Assembly: GCA_964425255.1 (NCBI GenBank)
Contig: CAYRMV010000069.1
Location: 1 to 17,140 of the forward strand
Source: CAYRMV01 sp964425255
GTDB taxonomy: Bacteria > Bacteroidota > Bacteroidia > Flavobacteriales_D > Crocinitomicaceae
Length of the DNA stretch: 17,140 bases
Direction: 5' to 3'
Part shown: one piece after another, positions 1 to 6,167 of the stretch
How positions within the stretch are numbered: the stretch's first letter is position 1
Layout: each line of letters begins with the position of its first letter
Program-made: the position numbers and the translations under genes
The notes under the pieces: model-generated
What the model saw: only the letters and a program-made list of their open reading frames with translations
What the model was told of the DNA's origin: nothing
The model's database searches: none

Positions 1-381
1 AGATTGTGAAAGAGGAAATAATGACAAAACAATCATCCCGAAAAAAATGATTGCGACCGATAAAAACCGTTGTTGAATAATCAAAAATGCCAAAATAGGC
101 GAAATAAGTAATCCATTTTCTAATAGTAAAATGATTTTCAATTGCTTTCGACCAACTTGCATTTGTAAAAAATCCGATTTTTCGCGCTGAATATTTTGAA
201 AAATTATAATTGAAGCTAAAAATACAATTCCCCATGCAACTCTATCTGTAATTGGCTGAATAACAAAAGGAAGAATAACACCAAATAAAAACAGTAAACT
301 TAAACCCAAAATAGGATTCAACCCAATTTCTTTGGATTTGCGAGCCAACAGTGTTTTTTGAAGTTGAAAATAGTGTTTCAT
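1..381 (-). CDS. Membrane protein of unknown function, 3' end cut by the window edge
   Basis: An open frame runs from an ATG at 379-381 to base 1 without a stop, giving the first 127 residues of a longer protein. It begins MKHYFQLQKTLLARKSKEIG. After a basic N-terminal stretch (about residues 1-24) come hydrophobic segments near 27-45 and 48-62, a polar stretch with several Lys, Arg and Gln, and two more hydrophobic segments near 84-102 and 107-124. This suggests at least four membrane spans with the N-terminus inside. The layout (short basic tail, then paired helices) recalls ABC-2-type exporter permeases, but I see no diagnostic motif and do not assign a function. It lies 47 bases downstream of the YeiH-type gene on the same strand, so the two may be co-transcribed. 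No separate promoter box was seen in the gap. Confidence 0.7.
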   Translation of the reverse strand, partial: MKHYFQLQKTLLARKSKEIGLNPILGLSLLFLFGVILPFVIQPITDRVAWGIVFLASIIIFQNIQREKSDFLQMQVGRKQLKIILLLENGLLISPILAFLIIQQRFLSVAIIFFGMIVLSLFPLSQS

Positions 382-428
382 TTGAAAAGTAAAGGTAATG
401 AAAGTTAGATAAATTAAACTATTCAAAT

Positions 429-1355
429 TCATACTAACAAAATCACCAACAAACTACTTATTGAAATGAAAATCCAAATGATGCTTGCAAACAAAAATGG
501 CTTAAGACCAACTTGTGAAATCACTTTTTTGGTGAGCCCTGTACCAATGAAAAACAAAGTCAATTTCAAACCTAATTTAGCAATGAAAACAATTTCTTTT
601 GAAATCATCGAAATTGCTGGAATAAATGTATTCGCTAACATCGCAAAAATGAAAAATAATATAAACCAAGGAATTTTTATTTTCGTTCCTTTTACTTGAA
701 AGAAAAGCAGCGTTACAAATGACAAAGGGATGATCCAAAGCGCACGGGTTAATTTTACAGTTGTTGCCACTTCCAACGCTTGATTTCCATATTTACTTGC
801 TGCACCTACAACAGAACTTGTATCGTGAATCGCAATTGCACTCCACAAACCAAAATCATGTTGTGAAAGTTCGAGCCATTTACCAACCCAAGGAAAAAGG
901 ATAATTGCAAGCGCATTTAAAATAAAAACAACAGCTAATGAAACAGAAATTTGTTCTTCTTTCGCTTTTATAATTGGAGCAACAGCAGCGATGGCACTTC
1001 CACCACAAATGGCAGTTCCGCTTGCAATTAAATAACTTACAATTCGATCTAAACGAAAAAGTCGATAGAAAAAATAGGAAATTAGAAAAACAAAAATCAA
1101 ACTACCCATCGTAAACAAAACCCCTTCTTTACCTGCTTGCCATGCACTTGATGCGTTCATACCAAATCCCAAACCGACTACAGAATATTGTAACACTTTA
1201 GAAGTCAACGGTTTTGTTATCGTAACAAAAGGATTCCCAATCAATTGAGCTGATACAATCCCTAAAACCAATGCGAGTGGAGCAGAAACAAATAAAGAGA
1301 CAACTGCAATGAAAAGAATGAAATAATGTTGTATGGACCAATTGGAAACGTTCAT
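429..1355 (-). CDS. yeiH: YeiH-family putative sulfate/anion exporter (UPF0324)
   Basis: A 308-residue integral membrane protein. The signature segments of the YeiH/UPF0324 family are visible. GTAICGGSAIAAVAPII lies at about residues 113-129. AIHDTSSVVGAA, at about 175-186, includes the conserved His-Asp pair. VKLTRALWIIP lies at about 200-210. About ten hydrophobic helices cover most of the chain, and the length is normal for the family. The family has been called a putative sulfate exporter, but the substrate is not well established and nothing here narrows it. The gene diverges from rplS across 262 bases, and a partial membrane-protein gene follows on the same strand. The ATG at 1353-1355 gives a natural N-terminus (MNVSNWSIQHYFILF) leading directly into the first helix. 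No close match to TAnnTTTG was found just upstream. The family assignment is firm; the transport role is inherited from the family. Confidence 0.88.
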   Translation of the reverse strand: MNVSNWSIQHYFILFIAVVSLFVSAPLALVLGIVSAQLIGNPFVTITKPLTSKVLQYSVVGLGFGMNASSAWQAGKEGVLFTMGSLIFVFLISYFFYRLFRLDRIVSYLIASGTAICGGSAIAAVAPIIKAKEEQISVSLAVVFILNALAIILFPWVGKWLELSQHDFGLWSAIAIHDTSSVVGAASKYGNQALEVATTVKLTRALWIIPLSFVTLLFFQVKGTKIKIPWFILFFIFAMLANTFIPAISMISKEIVFIAKLGLKLTLFFIGTGLTKKVISQVGLKPFLFASIIWIFISISSLLVILLV

Positions 1356-1477
1356 ATTTGTATGCGCAAAAAATTTCAGTTCGACAAAAATGGGTTTATT
1401 TCCGAAAACAAACTGTAACCTTCATTACATACTTGACAAAATGTTCAATTAAAGTTGAAAATGAAGTAAATTAAGCG

Positions 1478-1506
1478 TTGAAATTCAAATAATAACTGTA
1501 CATTTG
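1478..1506 (+). promoter_or_regulatory. Upstream promoter (P1) of rplS
   Basis: TTG at 1478-1480 is followed after 18 bases by TACATTTG at 1499-1506, a full match to the Bacteroidota pattern TTG-N(17-23)-TAnnTTTG. The predicted start near 1510-1514 would give a leader of roughly 105 bases before the rplS ATG, long for this group. Confidence 0.6.
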
Positions 1507-1545
1507 CAGCAATAATTGAATTTTTTCTAAAAAAAGTCGTATAAC

Positions 1546-1578
1546 TTGCAGATTTATTAGAAATTATTCGTAATATTG
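1546..1578 (+). promoter_or_regulatory. Proximal promoter (P2) of rplS
   Basis: TTG at 1546-1548 and TAATATTG at 1571-1578 are 22 bases apart; the -7 box has one mismatch (A for T at position 5). It is followed by CACCCC, so transcription would start near 1582-1586. Just downstream is a small hairpin, CCGT (1583-1586), loop TTT, ACGG (1590-1593). The leader may carry a regulatory structure: I recall that L19 leader motifs have been described in Flavobacteria, but I could not compare this sequence with them. Confidence 0.45.
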
Positions 1579-1617
1579 CACCCCGTTTTACGGTGAGAAT
1601 AAAAGAAATTAAGAGTC

Positions 1618-1974
1618 ATGGATATCATTAGAGAGCTTCAAAACGAACTAGTAGAGGTTAAAAATTTCCCAGCTTTCAAAAGCGGAGATACGATTACAGT
1701 TTCATATAAAATTAAAGAAGGAAACAAAGAACGTACACAGCAATTCCAAGGAGTTGTATTACAACGTCGTGGTTCTGGCGCAACAGAAACTTTTACTGTT
1801 CGCAAAATGTCAGGAAACATTGGTGTTGAGCGTATCTTCCCTATTTCTTCTCCTTTTTTAGAAGAAATCGTTGTTAACAAACGTGGTGCTGTTCGTCGTG
1901 CTCGTATTTTCTACTTCCGCGAAAGAACTGGAAAAGCAGCTCGTATCAAAGAAAAAAGAAGCTACTCGCACTAA
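1618..1974 (+). CDS. rplS: 50S ribosomal protein bL19
   Basis: A 118-residue protein matching bL19 along its length. It starts MDIIRELQNELVEVKNFPAF and continues through the SH3-like core (GDTITVSYKIKEGNKERTQQF, about residues 23-43; FQGVVLQRRGSG, 43-54; TFTVRKMSGNIGVERIFPI, about 58-76). The basic C-terminus contains RGAVRRARIFYFRERTGKAARIKEK. bL19 sits at the 30S-50S interface of the 70S ribosome. The gene stands alone rather than in the rpsP-rimM-trmD-rplS cluster known from other phyla. Two candidate promoters lie upstream and a strong intrinsic terminator starts 17 bases after the stop codon, so it is probably a single-gene transcript. The start is preceded by A-rich sequence without a Shine-Dalgarno motif, normal for Bacteroidota. 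Confidence 0.98.
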   Translation: MDIIRELQNELVEVKNFPAFKSGDTITVSYKIKEGNKERTQQFQGVVLQRRGSGATETFTVRKMSGNIGVERIFPISSPFLEEIVVNKRGAVRRARIFYFRERTGKAARIKEKRSYSH

Positions 1975-1991
1975 AATATTTTTTATTTTTG

Positions 1992-2022
1992 AAGACCGTT
2001 CAGATTGGACGGTCTTTTTTTT
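1992..2022 (+). terminator. Intrinsic terminator after rplS
   Basis: AAGACCGT (1992-1999) pairs perfectly with ACGGTCTT (2009-2016). Three more pairs inside (T-G, C-G, A-T) leave a three-base loop, giving an 11-pair stem. It runs into eight T residues at 2015-2022. The next start codon begins at 2027, only four bases after the T tract. Confidence 0.9.
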
Positions 2023-2026
2023 GCTT

Positions 2027-2794
2027 ATGTTTTTTATTTTATCCAAGTTTTTCTACTTTTTCCTGCATCCACTGGTATGGATAGTTGGACTTTTGATTTG
2101 GTCATTTTGGACAAAAAACCAAAGACGTAAAAAAATACTTATCCGAACTACTTTCGCTTTATTCCTATTCTTCACCAATTCGTTTATAACATTGGAATTT
2201 ATTCGAACTTGGGAAATTCACGGAAAAAAATCAACTCAAATTGAAAATTATGACGTAGGAATCGTTCTTGGTGGAATGAGTGAATACAACAATGACCTTC
2301 AAACTTTGAGTATTCGTCGTGGAGGTGATCGTATTTGGCAAGCAATCGATTTATACAAGAAAGGGAAAATAAAAAAGATGCTAATTTCTGGCGACAATGG
2401 TTATATCTCAGACAAAGGCTTGCATGAAGCAGAACAAATGAAAGAAATATTGGTTTCTTGGGGATTTCCTAATGAAGATATTCTCGTTGAAGGAAAATCA
2501 ATCAATACCTATGAAAATGCTAAATTCACCGCAGAAATTTTACGAACCTCGTATCCAAATCTAAAAAAGAAATTATTGATCACTTCTGGTTTTCACATGC
2601 GTAGAGCAAAAGCATGCTTCGAAAAAACAGGTCTGGTCGTTGATTGTTATTCAACCGATTTATATACTGGTCCAAAAAGGCATTACTATTGGGATCAATT
2701 TCTTATTCCTGACTTTTCCAACTTGGATTCTTGGCACATGTACAACAAAGAATTAGTCGGATATGTTATGTATGCAATCACTGGAAAATTGTAA
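2027..2794 (+). CDS. DUF218 / YdcF-SanA-ElyC family membrane protein
   Basis: A 255-residue protein with two N-terminal membrane helices (about residues 7-28 and 38-57), then a soluble DUF218 domain. Visible family motifs are VGIVLGG (77-83), SGD (121-123), GKSINTYENA (156-165) and TSGFHMRRA (187-195), ending near KELVGYVMYA. Relatives include E. coli SanA, ElyC and YdcF. ElyC and SanA are linked to envelope integrity and peptidoglycan precursor metabolism, but the biochemical activity is unsettled. The frame stays open upstream into rplS. I chose the ATG at 2027 because the peptide then starts MFFILSKFFYFFLHPLVW, a natural membrane-anchored N-terminus, whereas the upstream extension would translate the rplS terminator. 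The start lies four bases after that terminator, so expression needs read-through or a promoter inside rplS. alkB follows one base after the stop and is probably co-transcribed. Confidence 0.88.
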   Translation: MFFILSKFFYFFLHPLVWIVGLLIWSFWTKNQRRKKILIRTTFALFLFFTNSFITLEFIRTWEIHGKKSTQIENYDVGIVLGGMSEYNNDLQTLSIRRGGDRIWQAIDLYKKGKIKKMLISGDNGYISDKGLHEAEQMKEILVSWGFPNEDILVEGKSINTYENAKFTAEILRTSYPNLKKKLLITSGFHMRRAKACFEKTGLVVDCYSTDLYTGPKRHYYWDQFLIPDFSNLDSWHMYNKELVGYVMYAITGKL

Positions 2795-2795
2795 C

Positions 2796-3371
2796 ATGAC
2801 TCAACAACAAATTCGTAATGGCTGGCTTATTTTCGATCCCATTTTTGTTTCGTTTGAACAACAAAAAAATTGGTTTGATGCGCTCAAAAAAGAATGCCCC
2901 TGGGAAGAAACAGAAATAACTATTTTTGGAAAAACGTTTCCAGTTCCCCGTCAAGAAGTTTTTTTTAGTCAAGATGGAAAATCCTATGGCTATTCTGGTA
3001 AACGCTTGAAAACACACCCCTACTTTTCCCTCTTAGAACAAATTCAACAGCAAATTGAAAATGCTTCTGGCCTAACATTTAACTCTGTATTGATCAATCA
3101 CTACCGAAATGGTCAAGATTCGAATGGTTGGCATGCCGACAACGAACCAGAATTGGGACAAAATCCAATCATTGCATCGTTAAGTTTGGGAGCAACACGT
3201 CGTTTTGATTTGAGGCACAACCTAACAAATGAGAAAATTCAATTGGATTTACAAGGGGGAAGTTTGTTAATTATGGGAGGGGAAACACAGCATTTTTGGA
3301 AACATCAAATTGCTAAAACCAAAAAAGTGAATGCTGCTCGGATCAATTTAACTTTTCGAACAATTCGTTAG
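2796..3371 (+). CDS. alkB: AlkB-family Fe(II)/2-oxoglutarate-dependent dioxygenase
   Basis: A 191-residue cytoplasmic oxygenase predicted to reverse N-alkyl damage such as 1-methyladenine and 3-methylcytosine in DNA or RNA by oxidative demethylation. The iron ligands are visible: HAD at 113-115 (His113, Asp115) and the distal His170 in FWKHQI. The 2-oxoglutarate-binding RINLTFR is at 182-188. The substrate-side stretch KSYGYSGKRLKTHPYF (about 62-77) and NHYRNGQDSNGWHADNE resemble the ALKBH2/3-like branch more than E. coli AlkB. The frame could begin at 2763, but that would overlap the preceding gene by 32 bases and add residues not typical of the family. The ATG at 2796, one base after the upstream stop (TAA C ATG), is preferred. 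Coupling to the YdcF-type gene suggests one transcript. No SOS- or Ada-type operator was recognised. Confidence 0.93.
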   Translation: MTQQQIRNGWLIFDPIFVSFEQQKNWFDALKKECPWEETEITIFGKTFPVPRQEVFFSQDGKSYGYSGKRLKTHPYFSLLEQIQQQIENASGLTFNSVLINHYRNGQDSNGWHADNEPELGQNPIIASLSLGATRRFDLRHNLTNEKIQLDLQGGSLLIMGGETQHFWKHQIAKTKKVNAARINLTFRTIR

Positions 3372-3385
3372 ATCAAACCTTTTGA

Positions 3386-3838
3386 TTAACGTTTCATCGC
3401 ACGATCCATATCGCGACGATCATCTTTTTCTTTCATATCTTGACGTTTGTCGTGTAATTTTTTCCCTTGTGCACAAGCAATTTCGATTTTTGCCCAACCC
3501 TTATCAGAAATAAAAAGTTTCAATGGAATAAGCGTATTTCCTTTGACTTGAAGAAATTTTTCTATTTTGTTTATTTCCTTTCGGTTCAACAACAATTTTC
3601 TGTCAGAGCGCGGTTTATGGTTATAAAAAGATCCATTTTCGTATGCCGTAATACTCATGTTTCGGATCCAAACTTCTCCATTTGAAACGACACAATAAGC
3701 TTCTAAAATACTTGCTTTAGATTGACGAATACTTTTGATTTCGGTTCCAGACAACTGCATACCAGCCACGTATGTTTCCAATAAATGATATTCGAAACGA
3801 GCTCGTTTGTTGCGGATATTAACCTCTTTGCTTGACAT
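3386..3838 (-). CDS. smpB: SsrA-binding protein SmpB
   Basis: A 150-residue protein that binds tmRNA and brings it to stalled ribosomes for trans-translation. Family hallmarks in order: NIRNKRARFEYHLLE (about 7-21), SGTEIKSIRQSKAS (30-43), the central OB-fold, GNTLIPLKLFISDKGWAKIEI (100-120), then GKKLHDKR (125-132), which opens the basic C-terminal tail that becomes helical in the ribosomal mRNA channel. Length is normal. It converges on alkB, with 14 bases between the stop codons. A candidate promoter lies so close to the ATG that the transcript may have no leader. The ATG at 3836-3838 gives the expected N-terminus (MSSKEVNIRNKRARFEY), so a later start is unlikely. The tmRNA gene itself was not seen in this window. 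Confidence 0.97.
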   Translation of the reverse strand: MSSKEVNIRNKRARFEYHLLETYVAGMQLSGTEIKSIRQSKASILEAYCVVSNGEVWIRNMSITAYENGSFYNHKPRSDRKLLLNRKEINKIEKFLQVKGNTLIPLKLFISDKGWAKIEIACAQGKKLHDKRQDMKEKDDRRDMDRAMKR

Positions 3839-3842
3839 AATA

Positions 3843-3870
3843 CAAAGATAACATTCAATCAGAAATGCAA
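3843..3870 (-). promoter_or_regulatory. Candidate smpB promoter, leaderless spacing
   Basis: Read on the minus strand, TTG (plus-strand CAA at 3868-3870) is followed after 17 bases by TATCTTTG (plus-strand 3843-3850), a perfect TAnnTTTG. The box ends four bases before the smpB ATG, so transcription would begin on or beside the first base of the start codon. Confidence 0.5.
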
Positions 3871-3905
3871 TCGATTTTTAGAATATTTGGAGAAAAAAAT
3901 AAGAA

Positions 3906-4349
3906 CTAAGAGCGTAACTTATCGAGCAAATCACTCAATGTTTGGGCTTCTGAATCAGTCAATTTAGATGAAAATAAGTACGACTTTTCAAATTCATCAT
4001 CGATATTACTCAACAACTCTAGTCCTTTTGAAGTAATTTCAACATATACAACTCGTCTATCTTTGTCGCAACGAACACGGTCAATCAATTCTTTTTCAAT
4101 CAATTTATCCATCAAACGTGTCGTATTTGGTGATTTTTCAATCATTCGATCTTTCACTGTATTCACACTTAATGCTTCTTTTGCACCACGAAGAATTCGA
4201 AGAATATTGAACTGTGGCATCGATAAATCATATTGTGCCATGTAGGAATTTTGTTGATGCGCCATCCAATTCGAAGTGTGACGAATGTTGACGATTGCTT
4301 TTTGTTGCACTGTTTTGAAACGAGAATTAAGTTCTTTACTGATTTCCAT
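3906..4349 (-). CDS. MarR-family winged-helix transcriptional regulator
   Basis: A 147-residue protein with MarR architecture. An N-terminal dimerisation helix region (about 1-40) is followed by the winged helix. LSMPQFNILRIL lies at 42-53. The recognition-helix region is VNTVKDRMIEKSPNTTRLMDKLIEKELIDR at about 62-91. The wing is RCDKDRRVVYVEITSKG at 93-109, with the characteristic D-x-R-R. A C-terminal helix (about 130-146) completes the dimer interface. MarR proteins typically repress their own and nearby genes and release DNA on binding small aromatic or oxidant ligands; the ligand here is unknown. It is divergent from rpe, and no transporter or detoxification target is adjacent on its own strand. 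A palindrome lies inside its promoter, which fits autoregulation (inference). The start codon is only a few bases downstream of the -7 box. Confidence 0.92.
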   Translation of the reverse strand: MEISKELNSRFKTVQQKAIVNIRHTSNWMAHQQNSYMAQYDLSMPQFNILRILRGAKEALSVNTVKDRMIEKSPNTTRLMDKLIEKELIDRVRCDKDRRVVYVEITSKGLELLSNIDDEFEKSYLFSSKLTDSEAQTLSDLLDKLRS

Positions 4350-4353
4350 GCTG

Positions 4354-4383
4354 CAAATTTAATTACCGTGGTAGTATATACAA
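4354..4383 (-). promoter_or_regulatory. Candidate marR promoter with internal operator-like palindrome
   Basis: On the minus strand TTG (plus-strand CAA at 4381-4383) is followed after 19 bases by TAAATTTG (plus-strand 4354-4361), a perfect match to the Bacteroidota consensus. Between the two boxes lies TACC-GT-GGTA (4364-4373), which extends with one mismatch to ATTACC/GGTAGT. That is a plausible binding site for the MarR dimer. The box ends within five bases of the ATG at 4349, so the transcript may be leaderless or nearly so. Confidence 0.5.
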
Positions 4384-4446
4384 AATTTTAGTCCGATAAT
4401 TTATCAACATTTTCCAAAAAATCGGTTTAGAGAAGCGACTTTGATG

Positions 4447-4454
4447 TAACTTTG
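4447..4454 (+). promoter_or_regulatory. Candidate -7 box of rpe
   Basis: TAACTTTG at 4447-4454 matches TAnnTTTG perfectly and lies 17 bases before the rpe ATG, giving a leader of about 10-14 bases. The -33 region has only TTT (4426-4428) at the right distance rather than TTG, so the upstream element is weak. Confidence 0.45.
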
Positions 4455-4471
4455 CGCCAAAACTCGAAAAA

Positions 4472-5125
4472 ATGAAACCAATTATTGCCCCATCTGTTTT
4501 GTCTTGTGATTTTGCAAACATCCAACGTGATGTTGAAATGATTAACTCCAGTGATGCAGATTGGTTTCACATCGATATAATGGATGGTGTTTTTGTTCCG
4601 AATATTTCCTTCGGATTTCCTGTTATGCAAGCCATCCATAAACATGCGAAAAAGCCATTAGATGTTCATTTAATGATTCAAAATCCAGATGCGTACATCA
4701 GTGAGTTTAAAAAAGCGGGCGCAGCCATTTTGACCGTTCATTATGAAGCATGTACGCACTTACACCGAACCATTCAAGCCATCAAAGCAGAAGGAATGAA
4801 AGCGGGAGTAGCACTAAATCCACATACACCGGTTGATCTTCTTCAAGATGTCATTCATGATTTAGACCTTGTTTTGATCATGTCAGTAAATCCCGGATTT
4901 GGTGGACAAAAATTCATTCAAAATGCCATTTTAAAAGTAGAACAAGCTAAAAATCTGATTCACAGAACTGGATCACATGCTCTTGTTGAAGTGGATGGTG
5001 GTGTGAATTTAGAAACGGGTTTAGAACTGATAAAAGCGGGTGCTGATGCTTTGGTTGCTGGAAGCTTTGTTTTTAACAGTGAAGATCCAAAAGCAACTAT
5101 TACGCAACTCAAAGAATTAAAATAA
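4472..5125 (+). CDS. rpe: Ribulose-phosphate 3-epimerase
   Basis: A 217-residue TIM-barrel enzyme interconverting D-ribulose 5-phosphate and D-xylulose 5-phosphate in the pentose phosphate pathway. Key residues are present: Ser8 in APSVLSCDF; metal ligands His33 and Asp35 in FHIDIMDG, His66 in DVHLMI, and Asp175 in VEVDGGVN. Asp35 and Asp175 also serve as the acid-base pair. The phosphate-binding loop region MSVNPGFGGQKF is at 137-148, and ADALVAGSFVF forms the C-terminal phosphate site. Length is normal. The start at 4472 gives MKPIIAPSVLSCDF, the expected family N-terminus, after an A-rich stretch. It diverges from marR, and the DinB-fold gene starts directly on its stop codon, so the two are probably co-transcribed and may be translationally coupled. 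Confidence 0.97.
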   Translation: MKPIIAPSVLSCDFANIQRDVEMINSSDADWFHIDIMDGVFVPNISFGFPVMQAIHKHAKKPLDVHLMIQNPDAYISEFKKAGAAILTVHYEACTHLHRTIQAIKAEGMKAGVALNPHTPVDLLQDVIHDLDLVLIMSVNPGFGGQKFIQNAILKVEQAKNLIHRTGSHALVEVDGGVNLETGLELIKAGADALVAGSFVFNSEDPKATITQLKELK

Positions 5126-5569
5126 GTGACATTAGCTCATTTTCTAGAAGAAAAATTTGAATACGATTTACAAGCAAATTTGGCCTGGATTCATTTGTTG
5201 CAAAAGCAAGATGATGCTTCAGAATATTCGCTAAAAACGTTATCACACATTATCAATGTTCATCATATTTGGATGAGTCGACTTTTGGGTAAACCAGCAG
5301 AATCGAATACTTGGGATATCTTGCCTTTGATGTATATGGAACGACTTGCTCAAGTGAATTTTTTAGAAACACAAAGCTATTTTCAATATGACTTGGAGAG
5401 TGAATTGATAGCTTATTCAGATTCTGAGGGGAAACAAAAAGAAAAGGAAAACTTAGCAATACTCTACCACATTCTAAATCATTCAAATTATCACCGTGGA
5501 CAAATCAGTTTAGATCGAAAAAGAGAAGGGTTGGAGATTGTAGAAACGAATTTTATTGTGTTTAAATAG
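5126..5569 (+). CDS. DinB-superfamily protein, GTG start
   Basis: A 147-residue four-helix-bundle protein of the DinB/YfiT superfamily. The likely metal-binding histidines are His46 or His47 in NVHHIWMSRL and His119 and His123 in LNHSNYHRGQI; the HxxxHRGQ motif is the family signature. Members include thiol-dependent transferases and many proteins of unknown role, and I cannot assign a substrate. The only reasonable start is GTG at 5126, which follows the rpe stop directly (TAA|GTG, no gap). It gives MTLAHFLEEKFEYDLQANLAWI, a full first helix; the next in-frame ATG would remove that helix and the first histidines. The 3' end overlaps the convergent tatA gene by eight bases. Translational coupling to rpe is inferred from the junction. 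Confidence 0.85.
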   Translation: MTLAHFLEEKFEYDLQANLAWIHLLQKQDDASEYSLKTLSHIINVHHIWMSRLLGKPAESNTWDILPLMYMERLAQVNFLETQSYFQYDLESELIAYSDSEGKQKEKENLAILYHILNHSNYHRGQISLDRKREGLEIVETNFIVFK

Positions 5570-5996
5570 TTTCATTTTTTTTATTCGAATTTTCTTCCAT
5601 TTCTTGAACAGCATCCTCATTCAAATTTGGTAACTTCGGTTTTGTTTGCTCTTGTTTCAAAGCTAGTTCTTCGTCAGTTATTTCTGGCGATTCAAATTTT
5701 GTTGGAGGTTCAAAACGAAGGGCTTCATCCAATTCTGTTGTATATTTTTGCAAAGGGGCTTGAATATCTTGAGCTGTTTCCTCAATGATGTTTGTTAAAT
5801 TCAAATCTTTTTTGATGTCCATTCCTGATTTTTTGATTTCATTTTGGAGTTCATCGGAAGCATCTTTGATTTGACGAATCGTTCTTCCCATCGTTCGTGC
5901 CAAATTCGGTATACTTTTCGAACCAAAAAAAATCAAAACGAAAAATAAGATTAATAATATTTCTGAACCGGCAACGTCACTTAAAAAAAGAATCAT
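5562..5996 (-). CDS. tatA: Sec-independent protein translocase subunit TatA/TatB family
   Basis: A 144-residue protein of the twin-arginine translocation pore. After a short periplasmic N-terminus (MILFLSDVAGSE) comes one membrane helix (about 11-26), the FG hinge (FFGSKSIPNLA) and an amphipathic helix (ARTMGRTIRQIKDASDELQNEIKK). A long charged tail rich in Glu, Lys and Pro follows. A single TatA-like protein with a long tail is common in Bacteroidota, and TatA cannot be separated from TatB here. The frame can be extended upstream to a TTG at 6026. I prefer the ATG at 5996 because it gives the usual short N-terminus before the helix. The last eight bases overlap the end of the convergent DinB gene. 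Perfect TAnnTTTG boxes lie upstream (TAAATTTG at 6014-6021 and TAAGTTTG at 6024-6031, minus strand), but neither has a good -33 partner. No tatC was seen nearby. Confidence 0.9.
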   Translation of the reverse strand: MILFLSDVAGSEILLILFFVLIFFGSKSIPNLARTMGRTIRQIKDASDELQNEIKKSGMDIKKDLNLTNIIEETAQDIQAPLQKYTTELDEALRFEPPTKFESPEITDEELALKQEQTKPKLPNLNEDAVQEMEENSNKKNETI

Positions 5997-6167
5997 ATTA
6001 AAATGAATTTCTACAAATTTAATCAAACTTACGGCTTCCCTCCTATTTTCTGCTGATTATCCTCATTTTTTTGCTATTTTTCACAGAAAATCTTCGGCTT
6101 TTTTGTAACTTAGTTGAAAGTAATTTAAACAGAATCACCTTCGAGTTGTTGAATTAAAAAAAAGAAT

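Noticed and set aside
1871..2026. Longer version of the YdcF-type gene starting inside rplS at 1871
   Set aside because: The extension would translate the rplS 3' end and its terminator in another frame; the ATG at 2027 gives a family-like membrane N-terminus.
2763..2795. Longer start for alkB at 2763
   Set aside because: It would overlap the previous gene's 3' end and add a stretch not seen in the family; the ATG at 2796 sits one base after the upstream stop.
3371..3387. ATCAAA-CCT-TTTGAT hairpin between alkB and smpB as a two-way terminator
   Set aside because: The stem is only six A/T-rich pairs and there is no T tract on either strand.
5997..6026. TTG start for tatA at 6026
   Set aside because: The ATG at 5996 yields the usual short segment before the TatA helix, and the extra ten residues overlap promoter-like sequence.
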